In this document: one piece after another, positions 10,701 to 20,300 of the stretch
Position numbering within the stretch: position 1 is the stretch's first letter
Layout: each line of letters opens with the position of its first letter
NCBI GenBank assembly: GCA_020636155.1
Contig: JACJYM010000008.1
Location: 1 to 64,000 of the forward strand
From: Lewinellaceae bacterium
GTDB taxonomy: Bacteria > Bacteroidota > Bacteroidia > Chitinophagales > Saprospiraceae
Length of the DNA: 64,000 nt
Direction: 5' to 3'
Translations under genes and position numbers: made by a program
Notes under the pieces: generated by a model
The model's input: the letters and a program-made list of their open reading frames with translations, nothing else
Told to the model about the DNA's origin: nothing
Databases searched by the model: none

Positions 10701-13700
10701 ATCACTACTGAGATTTTGACACCATCATGTGATTATGCAGATAGTTGTGAGGAAGTGGGAGGATCGCAACAACTAACACCGATTACTAATCCTGAATTTA
10801 CTCTAGATTATGTTTGTTTAAGTTCTTGTTTGGATTATGCCTGTCCTGAAGAAAGCCCGGTAGAAGATCCTTGTAGTACAAATTTGATGCCTACCGTATG
10901 GTTTCAAATAACTACGGATGATATTGCAGCTCAGATCTTCGCTACGGTTGAGACGAGCGGCTCCTGGCAAGCTATATGGACAATATATGGAGGCGATGAT
11001 TGTTCAAGCTTAGATCAATTATCTACGGCAGCAACAGCAGCATGTAGTAATGGAGATTCCACTCCTGATCTTTTGCAACAACCTGTTGAGGATACATGGA
11101 ATACCTATTGGATTGCAGTAACCGTTGATCCTGCATCTCTTCCGGCAAGTGGTCTTATTGATAATCCTGCTTTTGAATTATGTGTTGCTACTACAATCAA
11201 TGCCATTGTTTGTTTGGGAGATATTGAAAGTGGAGATTGTGCAGAACCTTCATTAATGTTTGAAGTGGAATCAGTGACAGATTTAAATGGAGATCCCGCA
11301 GATATAGACCCAGATGGAGATGGATTAGCGGGTCCTTATTGTCAGGGCTCAGAAGTATGTTTGAATGTATCCTTTTTCTATGATGCATCAGAAACAGGCG
11401 TGGATTGGTTGATAGGGTTTGTTCCTACATTTGGTAATGGTTGGGATATGGACGGATTCGATTTTGCGGGCAATGCCCCGATGGGTCAAGGACAGACTGC
11501 ACAATGGTATGAGGAAGGAGGATCCTGTAATTGGTTAGTTCAAGAACCAGTACCGATTCTCTGTACTTATACAGATGACGATGGTAATTTGCAATTGTGT
11601 AATTTACTTTGTGAGTCTTGCCCTTGTGCTGGTAATACACTGCAACCCGGTGATCAATTACCGAGTGGGTATGCTTGGGTTAGCAATGGTGGTAATGCCG
11701 GATGTGAAAATGACTGTTCACCTGGCGAAGGATGGGGTATTGGTACCACTACAGTTCAGATTGATTGGAATTTATGTCTAAAAGTTAAGGAATTCGATAA
11801 TGCAGAAGATTGTTTTGAAAATAATGATTTAAGTATAAAGTTCCAGACCTTCTCAGATGGAGTAGGTGGATGTTGGGAAGACCCAATCGGTGAATGTTTA
11901 CTTGATAAAAAACAAGTTAGCCCTCCGTGGAAGATAGATTGTAATACACCGCCATATGTGGTCGCAACACCAGACCCCGAGGAAATATGTGATAATGGTA
12001 CCACGGATATTTACGTAGAAACGGATCCAAATTCATTTTATGATATTAATATTTGGTATGATGATAATCCTAATGTAACAGGTGAGAATACTCATACCAT
12101 AACCAATGGTAGTGGAAATATAAATGATGAATTAGATAATGTAGGATCTTCTGTAGAGATAGTGACTTATTATGGTCAAGTGGATGGGGGTACGACCTTC
12201 AATTGTCCTGGACCAATTACTGAATTCCAAGTGATAGTCTATCCAGAATTAGTGGTAGATTTTCCTCCTACACAAATATGTAGACTTGAATGTACTGACC
12301 TGACACCCAATGTGAGCGGTGGTTATACCTCGGTTTCTGGAGGTTTAACTTATTCATGGAACACGGGCTCTTCATCGCCAACGATTAATGTGTGTCCATT
12401 GGAAACAACGGAATATTCTGTAACTATAACGGATGATTTAGGATGTGTAGGTGTTGGGGTCGTTGAGGTCGTAGTAGTTCCTAATGTTTTATTTGATTTC
12501 AATCCAAACGAATTATTGGTCTGTAAAAATGGTATATATGACATTAATGACCCTATTTATGTCATAGGTATTGATATCCAACAAGGTTCTCCAAATTATA
12601 GTTATGATTGGCAGACACCATCTAATTTATACGGAGATCCAATTGGCGATGGTTCTCAATTTGCGATTAATCAAGAAGATTCTAATGCATCGCTCACTCC
12701 GTACCAACTATGTTGTACAGTAACAGATACTTATGGTTGTGAATTAACGAAATGTATGGAAGTAACTGTTCAAGAAGCGCCAATTGCTTTCTTAGAATAT
12801 GAAGACATAGGATGTGGCGATCTTACCGTGAATTTCATAGGAACAATGATTTCAATTAATAACTCTGCACTGGAGGTCATGTATTTACGGGATTGTGAAG
12901 GCAATATCATTGAAGAAGGAAACGGAAATCCTACTTTTTTCCCTCCTGTTGATTTAACCGAATACAATTGTTTCTATTTAGAAGTCATTGACGCCAATGG
13001 ATGTACAGGTATTACAAATGAGATAAATCTGACGACTTCTTCCGGAATTGCTCCAGTACTAGATGGGGATTCTGATAGATGTTCTAATGGCACAGGAGCG
13101 ACCTTTGGAGTTCAAAATGCTTCGGATTTTACAAGCTTCTTGTGGAATCCTGGAGGATTGACGACTCCTAATATTACAGTTTCTCCATCAATGACCACAA
13201 CCTATACGGTTACAGTTACTGACGTAAATGGTTGTTCCGATACAGATGAGTGGACTGTTACTGTTAATAATCCACCAGTATTTGATATTTCAGGAAGTTT
13301 GTCTTTCTGTGTGGGATCCAGTACGACCCTAGAAGTTCCAAATAATGCGAATTGGACATACTCGTGGATGCATTCACCTGATGGTTCTCTTGGAAATATG
13401 TCAACTGCTACAGTGACAACGCCAGGAACCGTAACTTGTACTGTGACCAATCAATTCGGTTGTTCTACAGTTAAGTCCGTGGATGTTTCATCAGATACGA
13501 ATTTAAATATTACATTAAATGAGCTCATCTTGTGCGACAATATGCCAGACACCTTACGAGCTGGTGCTGGGTTTGCGATGTACGCATGGACAGTACCTTC
13601 TGGAATTCCGGATCCGGGCAGTGTTTCTAAAATTGAAGTGACCACTTCAGGAACATATTCAGTTACCGTGGCTGACGTGACGGGATGTAGTGGTAGCGAT

Positions 13701-16700
13701 TCCGTTGAGGTAATAAATAATACTTCTCCTATGGCCAGCGTAACAGATACTGTAGAGGTATGTAGAGTGAATAATGGAATTGCGCCGGGTGTAGTTGTTA
13801 ATTTTAACGATCAAGTACTAGGAGGAAGTGATGCAGGAGATTGGGTAAATATCAACAGTGTTGGAGTGGATTTAGCTGATTTGAACAGTGTGAGTTTTGA
13901 AGGCATTGCATTGGGTTATTACAAATTCGCCTATACAACGAATACAGCTCAGGCACCGTGTGAAAATGTTTCAGATACGATGGTTGTAAGAGTTAAAACT
14001 TGCCCTTGTCCTACCTTTAATATAAACCCGATTCCTGACTTATGTAATGATGGAAATTCCATTAATTTGAATAGTTATTTGACAGCAAGTAATGGAGTTA
14101 CCGGTACATGGTCAGAGCAAAGTGGTAATCCAGACACTGGTGTGATTACAGGAAATACCTTTGATCCGGATGGTGCTACTGCAGGAGATTACTCAGTAAT
14201 ATGGACTATTAATAATCCTCAAGGTGCTTGTCCTACGATGGATACAACCTCGATAAGTGTATTCCAAGCACCAGTGGTTGGCTTGACTCAATCATCAATA
14301 GATCTTTGCAATGAAGATAATAATTTGGGCGATTTTGAAATAGATTTGAACGATTATCTGACTGGCACATCTGATGCAGGAACTTGGTCTCAAATGTCTG
14401 GTCCTACACCTGGAGGTACTTTACCTATAGTAAATACATTAACATTACCGATTAATAGTCAGTTGATATTTAGATATATGACCAATACGGCAGTAGATCC
14501 ATGCGAAGATGTCAATATTGATTTTACGGTCAATGTTATCGACTGTAATTGTCCACAAATTGCATTGGTCATGGACACCCTGTGTAATGGTGATATGATG
14601 TTTGACTTAAACACATTGATTGCTTCCAATCCTTCCAATCAAGTAGGTACATGGTCGTCTCCGGATCCTACTTTAAATGCAGCCATCTCCGGCAATAATC
14701 TCAATCCGTTTGGCATTTTGTCAGGACCTTATACGGTGTCGTTTACTTTGAGCAATGACCCCGGGGGTAGTTGTACTAAAGTATTCAGTACACAAATCAT
14801 TATCAGAAGACAACCAAAAGCACAGGTAAAAGGACCGGGATATGCATGTAATGTCTCTGGTACCGGTGCTGGAACGACGGTAGTAAACCTTTTCAGTTTG
14901 CTTCAATCCGGTTATACCAATACAGGAACATGGTCTCAGGAATCAGGACCTACCTCAGTAACCATTGCGATGAACGCTGATGTGGACTTTGACGGAACCA
15001 TGATAGGTGACATCTATACATTCAAATATTCATTGACCGCCAACTCCCCTTGTTTGCCGGTTGAAGTCGTGGTTACAGTTGAAATAATAGATTGTAATTG
15101 TCTTAATGTTGATTTGATGTGGCCGGACACCTTGTGTAACGAAGGTATTACTACTTTGGATTTGTCTACTTTATTGACGGCGGATACGGATCCGGGAACG
15201 TGGTCTGTGCTTGATCCTTCTGGCAATATGATGACCTTAAACGGAAACTTATTGGATGTAAATATGGGAACAGCAGGGGATTATGAATTAACTTATACAT
15301 TAAATCCTTCAGGACCGGTATTATGTCAAAATGACTCAACAGTCCTTTTACATGTTAGTAATCAGAATGTAGGAATGTTAACCAAGACTCAAATAAAAAC
15401 ATGTAACAATACCAATGATGGCAACGAAAATATAGTAAACTTTGTTGAACTGGTCGTCTTTACACCTCCGTTTTCTGCAAATGGAACTTGGGAAAATACG
15501 GATAATGCACCGGTTGATTTTGCAAATCCAGGTTTGGTGACCTTTGATGCTGCAAACGGTGTGAATCTTGGTGATAGCTATACATTTACGTATATTGTAA
15601 CAAGTGATAGCCCTTGTGAAGATCGAAGATATGAGGTAGAAGTATTGGTAGATTGTTCTAATTGTAAAATCAATCCTTCTCAGCCAGCCGATATTTGTAC
15701 TTCTGAAGGAACTGTAGATTTAAATCAGTATAATGGAGATTATGTGGGAGTTTGGTCTTCTACAGAATTGACAATAAATAACAATGTGATAGATCTTAGT
15801 GGAGTAGTTGCAGGCAATTATAATGTGACCTATACTTATACGGAGGCTGGTATTGATCCATGTATTGAGAATTTTGTAATTAGTATCTTTAATCCTGCCA
15901 ACGCCGGATCGAATGGAAAAATTGATGTATGTCAGGGAGATACTGGTACAAATGTCATAGACTTAGCGGCTCAACTGACTGATGAAGATGCGGGTGGTAC
16001 ATGGACAGAGACCTCTACAACACCTTCTACAGGTGGAGCATTCGTCGCTTCTGCGGGTACTTTTAACACAGTAAATCAAGCTCCTGGAGTTTATACATTC
16101 ACTTATGCATTTACAAATCAGGCACCGTGTCCAGATGTCTCTGCCAATGTGGTTGTAACCATTAATCCAAATCCGATTGCGGTTGCAACGGTTGACGGGT
16201 CGATTACTTGTACCAACCCTAAAGTGACTTTAGATGGTTCTGGCAGTACAGGCAATAATTTGACTTATGAATGGACAACTGCAAATGGAAATCCTGTCAC
16301 AGGTGGTGATCAAGCCACGGTTTCAGTGGGAGCAGGTGGAACTTACATTTTGTTAGTGACCGATGATAGTAGTACCATGTGTACGAGTTCAGCTTCTGTC
16401 GTTGTTCAAGCAGATGCTTCAGTTCCAGCTGGAGAATTTGAATTCAATGATATTACTTGTTTCAATACGAATGATGGAAGCATTTCAGTAATCAATATCT
16501 CTGGAGGTATTGGCAACGTCCAGGTATCAATAGATGGTGGTACGACTTACTCAAACCAAACGACATACTCCAACCTTGGAGCTGGAGTTTATGACATCTA
16601 CTTGTCTGATGACAACGGATGTGAAGTAAATCTTGGAAGTGTGACAATAACAAATCCAAATCCATTGAGTATAGACGCCGGGGATAATCGTGTGATTGAG

Positions 16701-17243
16701 TTGGGTGAAAGTGCCACATTAGATATTACAGATCAGTTGGTTAATTTCGATAATCCAACCGTGGAATGGACTTTAAATGGAACTATTATATGTCCTACCG
16801 CCACGATTACTGATTGTACAAACTTTACGTTTACACCTACTGCATTTGAAAATAACGTATGTGTAACTGTTGTCGACGAAAATGGATGTACAGCTTCTGA
16901 TTGTGTCAATATCCGATTGAGAAAAGTGATCAATGTAGCATTCCCGAATATTTTCAGTCCGAACAATGATGATGGAGCTAATGATAATTTCTATGTTTCG
17001 TTTAATGATCAAGACATCGTAGGAATCAATTCGTTCAAAATATTTGATAGATGGGGTTCATTGGTGTTCTTAGCAGAAAACATAGTCGGAAATATGCAAC
17101 CTTCACAAGGATGGGATGGCAGATTTAAAGGTAGAAAAGTGGAACAAGGTGTTTATACAGTATTAATAGAATATACGATACTTGATACGGTAGGAAAGCC
17201 TGTCGTCGAAACTTACGCCGGTGACGTTACGGTAGTGAGATAA
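4800..17243 (+). CDS. Giant secreted repeat protein (4147 aa) with SprB-like and CHU_C (T9SS type B) C-terminus
   Basis: A signal peptide (1-22) is followed by about fifteen tandem domains of 120-150 residues (residues ~50 to ~2130). Each begins with an N-D-x-C-x-x-A motif and carries an internal VWY or VWF strand and a late GDF strand. They look like pre-peptidase-C-type beta-sandwiches. A distinct segment with DPDGDGLAGPYC (~2160) follows, then Ig/PKD-like domains to ~2980. About eight repeats of ~95 residues come next, with LCN...LDLN..L and GTW, reaching ~3800. A SprB-like repeat lies at ~3876-3955. The final ~105 residues (FPNIFSPNNDDGANDNF, FKIFDRWGS, GWDGRFKG, GVYTVLIEY) are a gliding-motility-associated C-terminal domain, i.e. 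a T9SS type B signal. The frame is intact over 12.4 kb. It is probably a surface adhesin or matrix protein; no catalytic site was seen. Confidence 0.85.
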   Translation: MRKTLLTLFLGLFSFITIIFADGIKIISYSICDEEGHETIFSLNLDDLVITGSDDCTTATIIPSSGTMDAGTTTGMTEDAGEEIPPGLTSPIASTWYSYTMPPGESILSINLANSTATNPVISIFANDCTDLTSAFSNSSQDDGTSTFCLGANTTYLIRVATNQGDEGDFDITFTSAINTTGNDNCSGAISVVNNDIVNNFCASDYTVWYSYTYTGDNNGASGVPTEDLNIILTSTDANGQAITSAEIYQVLVNDCLGSDVYNSTPPNVTCLQPGDIVYIEVGDNSTPSYGDFMFSFSETDNGISFETCAEASLLNALTCSNTLTGNGNTNACPDPEATCPGFDYANNPTAGVWYTFTVNSGVLSFNITGSNFEVFTGDCNSLAQLGCAGDVTLSNILDNTLTYFVLVYDGGTFTAESVVVPPLANDNCANATPLSDGTPVDGTLACSQSGLSGTSCANTALAVYYAYTTPNDGQNHNLQITVNDAAGGGTSGVDAMDVSLIVLTTCNTIYNNANAESCNTLGSIVTLDCVLPNTTLQFAVTANAVESGDFTIQLDDSAVTVADNNDICSGASNAPIDVSDGCQWVAASTDNTGACVESGAGGCSFDTEPTVWMQVTLPTDATGLAFQTLDAGTSIAIFAVGDCSSPNYFGTQIGGCITSNTEVTLTGGNTYNLAISNGTEGAINFEIKSIVPPSNNLCTNAIDLMDGTAEDGTTGCATPHNAAFCGLSTTTSHVVYYTYTYSSANTKSTNLEFSFTAAANTNFTNTAATGLSAELYLDCSNTAYTYSIESTSPPDFCDVIDQTIIIECVTPGTTITIAVGSADGDEGDFTITVTETNTDVPDNDMCLAPDVTNDMNLVSCGWLNGITGDNTNACPESMQGNAGCNFNIENTTWYQFTLPADAVGLEFANITGTLGVFDNTCIPPNYFGTQVGNCLTSSGQILGLMGGNTYLVAVSGSAAVGFDILAIVPQPNDICATGAEEISASPNTPITVLGSTACATPDVNFTCAPATIDHVVYFTYTTGSAYSDVTISAIAGMGTTGTAATGLGINVWSDCNGSAFMPALNADEECNLFTKPIELECVPPNTQLFLAVGSTDNEEGDFDLTVSEVNNNKPANDLCNNPDLTFADLVACEWTTATGTNVNACPEDANGGGSCDFDQESTVWFSFTVPDGATEIQFQNISTNFTIGLFESDCGANGELPSQVGNCIQETGMIQSINLSGPISGPLTYLVAISSLSTDESANISFDIKALVPPLGDDPCDAIPASAGSNPGMTTCGNHNYDFTTCDLEDDDSQIWFEYSLGAGETGVELTLNTISGGPYNVWAIDISVNGCNALNQVLLNNAFNCDLGTEPLILSCLDLDDGATITIQVGSDPDSEGEFDLIITPIVPDPNCIDNDNCDMAEDLGEVTTDVDPGVCTSDCNLNACAEVVGSCNGGQPVNNVVWYKVSNDGLGEFISVDLTNAEFDVPIVGIFKGPDCNNLTQLNPCLPGEMNSYSSGPIEIDPVNPPVAGEMYWIAVGSDDVDGGTFDLCIKLSSGCVNDDPCDAFDINTFAENTTIDNPASTVSCTILTGEPEGDCSPTTVNTVWYKLELPAGFNGFSVTINNVSITGDISVQIGTYDTANCNTIGTPTVTDCSGDASFTVDFPCAIEQQEYYINVASTDEAAGDFTISVDYMTPAETSSPANDACGAAEVIPVDSYCEWIEVTGTTLKACPEIFLVGACDYSVVPTVWYSVVIPDDPNIVEMSVSVEGIDFTDPMFSIMNDACGDPMWATGAVPMGDCVSGGNPAENLDAVITPGTTYTIAVASQSGEQGEFTIKIKVDKAPENDNCDTAEEIAAGGGTTGTTNCATKSVFDFSNCSGDLNNADVYYEIPIDNTMDAVMITIDGFTGDGPFGAQAFFSTGGCGTLIVATDPGGNTYEGCGTGAKEWIIPTKCLDPSITSIIVKVGSDSDDGDDGNGLEEGDFNITTEILTPSCDYADSCEEVGGSQQLTPITNPEFTLDYVCLSSCLDYACPEESPVEDPCSTNLMPTVWFQITTDDIAAQIFATVETSGSWQAIWTIYGGDDCSSLDQLSTAATAACSNGDSTPDLLQQPVEDTWNTYWIAVTVDPASLPASGLIDNPAFELCVATTINAIVCLGDIESGDCAEPSLMFEVESVTDLNGDPADIDPDGDGLAGPYCQGSEVCLNVSFFYDASETGVDWLIGFVPTFGNGWDMDGFDFAGNAPMGQGQTAQWYEEGGSCNWLVQEPVPILCTYTDDDGNLQLCNLLCESCPCAGNTLQPGDQLPSGYAWVSNGGNAGCENDCSPGEGWGIGTTTVQIDWNLCLKVKEFDNAEDCFENNDLSIKFQTFSDGVGGCWEDPIGECLLDKKQVSPPWKIDCNTPPYVVATPDPEEICDNGTTDIYVETDPNSFYDINIWYDDNPNVTGENTHTITNGSGNINDELDNVGSSVEIVTYYGQVDGGTTFNCPGPITEFQVIVYPELVVDFPPTQICRLECTDLTPNVSGGYTSVSGGLTYSWNTGSSSPTINVCPLETTEYSVTITDDLGCVGVGVVEVVVVPNVLFDFNPNELLVCKNGIYDINDPIYVIGIDIQQGSPNYSYDWQTPSNLYGDPIGDGSQFAINQEDSNASLTPYQLCCTVTDTYGCELTKCMEVTVQEAPIAFLEYEDIGCGDLTVNFIGTMISINNSALEVMYLRDCEGNIIEEGNGNPTFFPPVDLTEYNCFYLEVIDANGCTGITNEINLTTSSGIAPVLDGDSDRCSNGTGATFGVQNASDFTSFLWNPGGLTTPNITVSPSMTTTYTVTVTDVNGCSDTDEWTVTVNNPPVFDISGSLSFCVGSSTTLEVPNNANWTYSWMHSPDGSLGNMSTATVTTPGTVTCTVTNQFGCSTVKSVDVSSDTNLNITLNELILCDNMPDTLRAGAGFAMYAWTVPSGIPDPGSVSKIEVTTSGTYSVTVADVTGCSGSDSVEVINNTSPMASVTDTVEVCRVNNGIAPGVVVNFNDQVLGGSDAGDWVNINSVGVDLADLNSVSFEGIALGYYKFAYTTNTAQAPCENVSDTMVVRVKTCPCPTFNINPIPDLCNDGNSINLNSYLTASNGVTGTWSEQSGNPDTGVITGNTFDPDGATAGDYSVIWTINNPQGACPTMDTTSISVFQAPVVGLTQSSIDLCNEDNNLGDFEIDLNDYLTGTSDAGTWSQMSGPTPGGTLPIVNTLTLPINSQLIFRYMTNTAVDPCEDVNIDFTVNVIDCNCPQIALVMDTLCNGDMMFDLNTLIASNPSNQVGTWSSPDPTLNAAISGNNLNPFGILSGPYTVSFTLSNDPGGSCTKVFSTQIIIRRQPKAQVKGPGYACNVSGTGAGTTVVNLFSLLQSGYTNTGTWSQESGPTSVTIAMNADVDFDGTMIGDIYTFKYSLTANSPCLPVEVVVTVEIIDCNCLNVDLMWPDTLCNEGITTLDLSTLLTADTDPGTWSVLDPSGNMMTLNGNLLDVNMGTAGDYELTYTLNPSGPVLCQNDSTVLLHVSNQNVGMLTKTQIKTCNNTNDGNENIVNFVELVVFTPPFSANGTWENTDNAPVDFANPGLVTFDAANGVNLGDSYTFTYIVTSDSPCEDRRYEVEVLVDCSNCKINPSQPADICTSEGTVDLNQYNGDYVGVWSSTELTINNNVIDLSGVVAGNYNVTYTYTEAGIDPCIENFVISIFNPANAGSNGKIDVCQGDTGTNVIDLAAQLTDEDAGGTWTETSTTPSTGGAFVASAGTFNTVNQAPGVYTFTYAFTNQAPCPDVSANVVVTINPNPIAVATVDGSITCTNPKVTLDGSGSTGNNLTYEWTTANGNPVTGGDQATVSVGAGGTYILLVTDDSSTMCTSSASVVVQADASVPAGEFEFNDITCFNTNDGSISVINISGGIGNVQVSIDGGTTYSNQTTYSNLGAGVYDIYLSDDNGCEVNLGSVTITNPNPLSIDAGDNRVIELGESATLDITDQLVNFDNPTVEWTLNGTIICPTATITDCTNFTFTPTAFENNVCVTVVDENGCTASDCVNIRLRKVINVAFPNIFSPNNDDGANDNFYVSFNDQDIVGINSFKIFDRWGSLVFLAENIVGNMQPSQGWDGRFKGRKVEQGVYTVLIEYTILDTVGKPVVETYAGDVTVVR

Positions 17244-17260
17244 GATATATTTATTTTATA

Positions 17261-17306
17261 AAAAGGGGTGGCTGTCTATTTTTAAGCACAGCTTCCCCTT
17301 TTTTAT
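17261..17306 (+). terminator. Rho-independent terminator after the giant protein gene
   Basis: AAAAGGGG (17261-17268) pairs with CCCCTTTT (17295-17302), and inside it GCTGT (17271-17275) pairs with ACAGC (17288-17292). A T-rich tract follows directly. It lies 18 nt after the stop codon. Confidence 0.85.
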
Positions 17307-17337
17307 TTATATCTGATAAAATACATTATTAATATTA

Positions 17338-17345
17338 TACTTTTG
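17338..17345 (+). promoter_or_regulatory. Promoter -7 element for the P-domain/CHU_C protein gene
   Basis: TACTTTTG matches the TAnnTTTG -7 consensus exactly. It lies between the preceding terminator and the ATG at 17397, about 52 nt before the start. No clear TTG was found at the -33 position. Confidence 0.45.
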
Positions 17346-17396
17346 CACTTGAATTGAACCACATACGCTACTTTTTAAAAGTTAGTTTAGTAATTT

Positions 17397-20300
17397 ATGA
17401 ACGTTCGGATTATTTCTATTTATTTGATTGCATTTATGGGCTTTTTTTTGAAAGATATAAATGCTCAATGTGGCTTGCAAAACATACCTATTCAGGATGA
17501 TACGACCTATAATAATTTTATAGTTGAAGGCGCTGTCCTTAATGAATTAGGGATGCTTGGGCAAGGTGTATGTGCTGTACAGCTAAAGTTTAAGCATCAA
17601 TTTATCGGGGATGTAATTATTGAATTAGTCAGTCCTTCTGGACAAGTCATTGAATTGGTGGGACCCAATGGATCAGAGAATTCTACAGGTTTTACTAATT
17701 GGGATGTTACATTCTATCCTTGTGACTATACTGTCATACCAGATAATGGATTTGACGAGGTATGGAACAATGCCCAATCTTGGGGTATTTGGAATAATTA
17801 TAATGGTAGTTATCATCCAAGTTCAGGATGCTTGGAAGACTTATCCGGAGCGGTCAGTGGTACGTGGTCGTTAAATATTTATGATACATCGCCGTTTGGT
17901 ATTGGTGAATTAGTTTCATTTACCATTATCTTTTGTGACGATACCGGTATTAATTGTGAATCATGTTCAGCCCCCGAATCCAGCGTTGAAATCTCTAGTA
18001 ATGATTTATGCATAGACGATGTCTTTCCAGATATACTGGATATCACAATTGCAGAACCTTACGATACATTGAAATATGACAGCACTTTGGTTTATTTCAT
18101 CAACGATACCTTATTTCAAATAGCCAATTCTACATTTTTAAACTCTTTGCAGCCCGGTGAATATACAATTTGTGGCTTAACCTACAATATTTCAGATGAG
18201 GACAATGTCTTGCCTATAGATTCTTTGTTTACGGTTGCTGAGTTTAACAGTTTTATCGACACTTCCGCAATTTGTGCCAACATGGGAGCATGTGTCGAAC
18301 TAAATATTTACGGAAGAGACACCATATTTGTTTCAGAAAGCCTTTGTGTGGGTGACAGTCTAGATTTTTATGGTCAAACCATTCTAAATTCTGGAACCTA
18401 TTTTGCCTATATCGATGGTGCATTTTGTGATACGACTTATCAACTAGATGTCAATTTTATTCAAGTTAATTCAAATGTAACTGCCAGTAGTACGAGTATA
18501 CAGTGTGGTGAAGACATACAACTGCAAGTGAACCTGATAAATTTTGACATTAATGATTTTAATTTAAATTGGTACACCAATACGGGAAATATTGTTGGTT
18601 CCGTAGATACACCTGTAATCAATGTCAACTCTGGGGGATGGTATTATGTCTCCCTCACCAATGATAATTGTACGACACTTGATAGCATATTAGTCACTGA
18701 AGAATCGGATGTTCCAGACATTAATTTGACGGCAGATGTACTGGGCTGCGATTCTACCTATTCCATCGTATATCTTAATTCAACGTCCACTTTAATAGAA
18801 ATAGAATGGAGTAGTACAGAAGTCTATCAGGATCTTGCAGGGGACATCAAAGTCACTCAACCTGGATTGTATAGTGTAACTATAACGGGAGACAACGGTT
18901 GCAAGAATTATTCCAGTATTACCATAATAGAGGATAAGGATGTTCCACAATATACTTTTACGGTAGATTCATTAGACTGCCGTCATGATTCAATTCAAAT
19001 AATGGGTCAACTCTCAGGTACTCCAGCGAGTTTTAAATGGTTAAACATTCCCAATCCTTATAAATTTGATTTAAGTCCTTATGTATTTTCGGCTAAAAAT
19101 TATAGGTTAGAAGTAGTTGGCGAAGGCGGATGCAGGGATACCACAGTAGTTTCAGTTCAGGATTTTCGATATGAACCCGATTTTGAGATTCTCGGAGACA
19201 CCATTACTTGTGACAATCAAAGCGTCAAACTCAAACTTTCACCTAATTCCAATCTCTTTCAGGGGCATTGGATATATCCCGATACCAGCATTAAAAATGC
19301 AAAATCTATTACTACTTCAACACCGGGAATATATCAAGTCACTTATGAAGATAAAGAACATTGTAAGTCAACCAAAGATTATGAACTAATCATAGATACG
19401 AATTTTGTTAATTTCATAGTGAATGACGTAGTACTACAGTGTGGTGTGGATAGTATTCAAATAAATTTTTCATCGGATCCCTATATAGAGTTAGAATGGT
19501 TAGGACCAGCTATGTTTATGTCAGATGAAGTAATGCCCTATATCTATAGAACAGGAGAGTATTCTTTAACTCTTACTGGTGATAATGGATGTAAGTCCAC
19601 GAAGACCTTCGAAGTAAGCTCAGAATTCAGCTCACCTATGATAACTTTCCTGTCGGATACCTTAAGATGTACACAACCTCAATCTGCGGTGATCCCTTCT
19701 GATACATTAAATTATGAGTATTATTGGTTTGAAAATGGAAATGTTTATGACACAAGTACTGTAAAAATATATAGTTCATCTGGTATCAAATATGTCAAAG
19801 TCAAGGATAAAATTACCAATTGTATCTATGATTTTGAATTTGAAATTCAATCCTTAGTACAATATCCAGAGTTTAACCTTCAGGCGGAAGAATTAAATTG
19901 TGTTACAAATACGGCCCAGATTAATGTGCTGAATTATCAGGGAACGGTTCAAAATTACAGTTGGCTACCGTCTGCAGCCTTGATTTCATCTACTGATTCG
20001 TCGGCAGTGGTAAGTAATGGTGGATGGTATTATTTTGAACTTACGAATGAATTGGGTTGTACTACTTCCGATTCTATAGAAGTCATGGTTAATATGACGG
20101 GTCCGGTTATTAGCACTACGGATACAACGATTACTTGCCAAAATAGGATTATCGATTTGTCGCTTAATTCTAGTGATCAAATAACCAATTATTTATGGAC
20201 CAATGGGATTGATACACTGTCTCAAATTGACATGCTAAGTGTGGATGCAGGTGGTGACTACTATGTATTTGCAACGGGGACAAATGGGTGCATTAGTATT

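Noticed and set aside
6221..17012. Many minus-strand open frames of 60-150 codons inside the giant secreted protein gene
   Set aside because: They are antisense shadows of a continuous repeat-containing plus-strand frame and show no protein signatures or start signals of their own.
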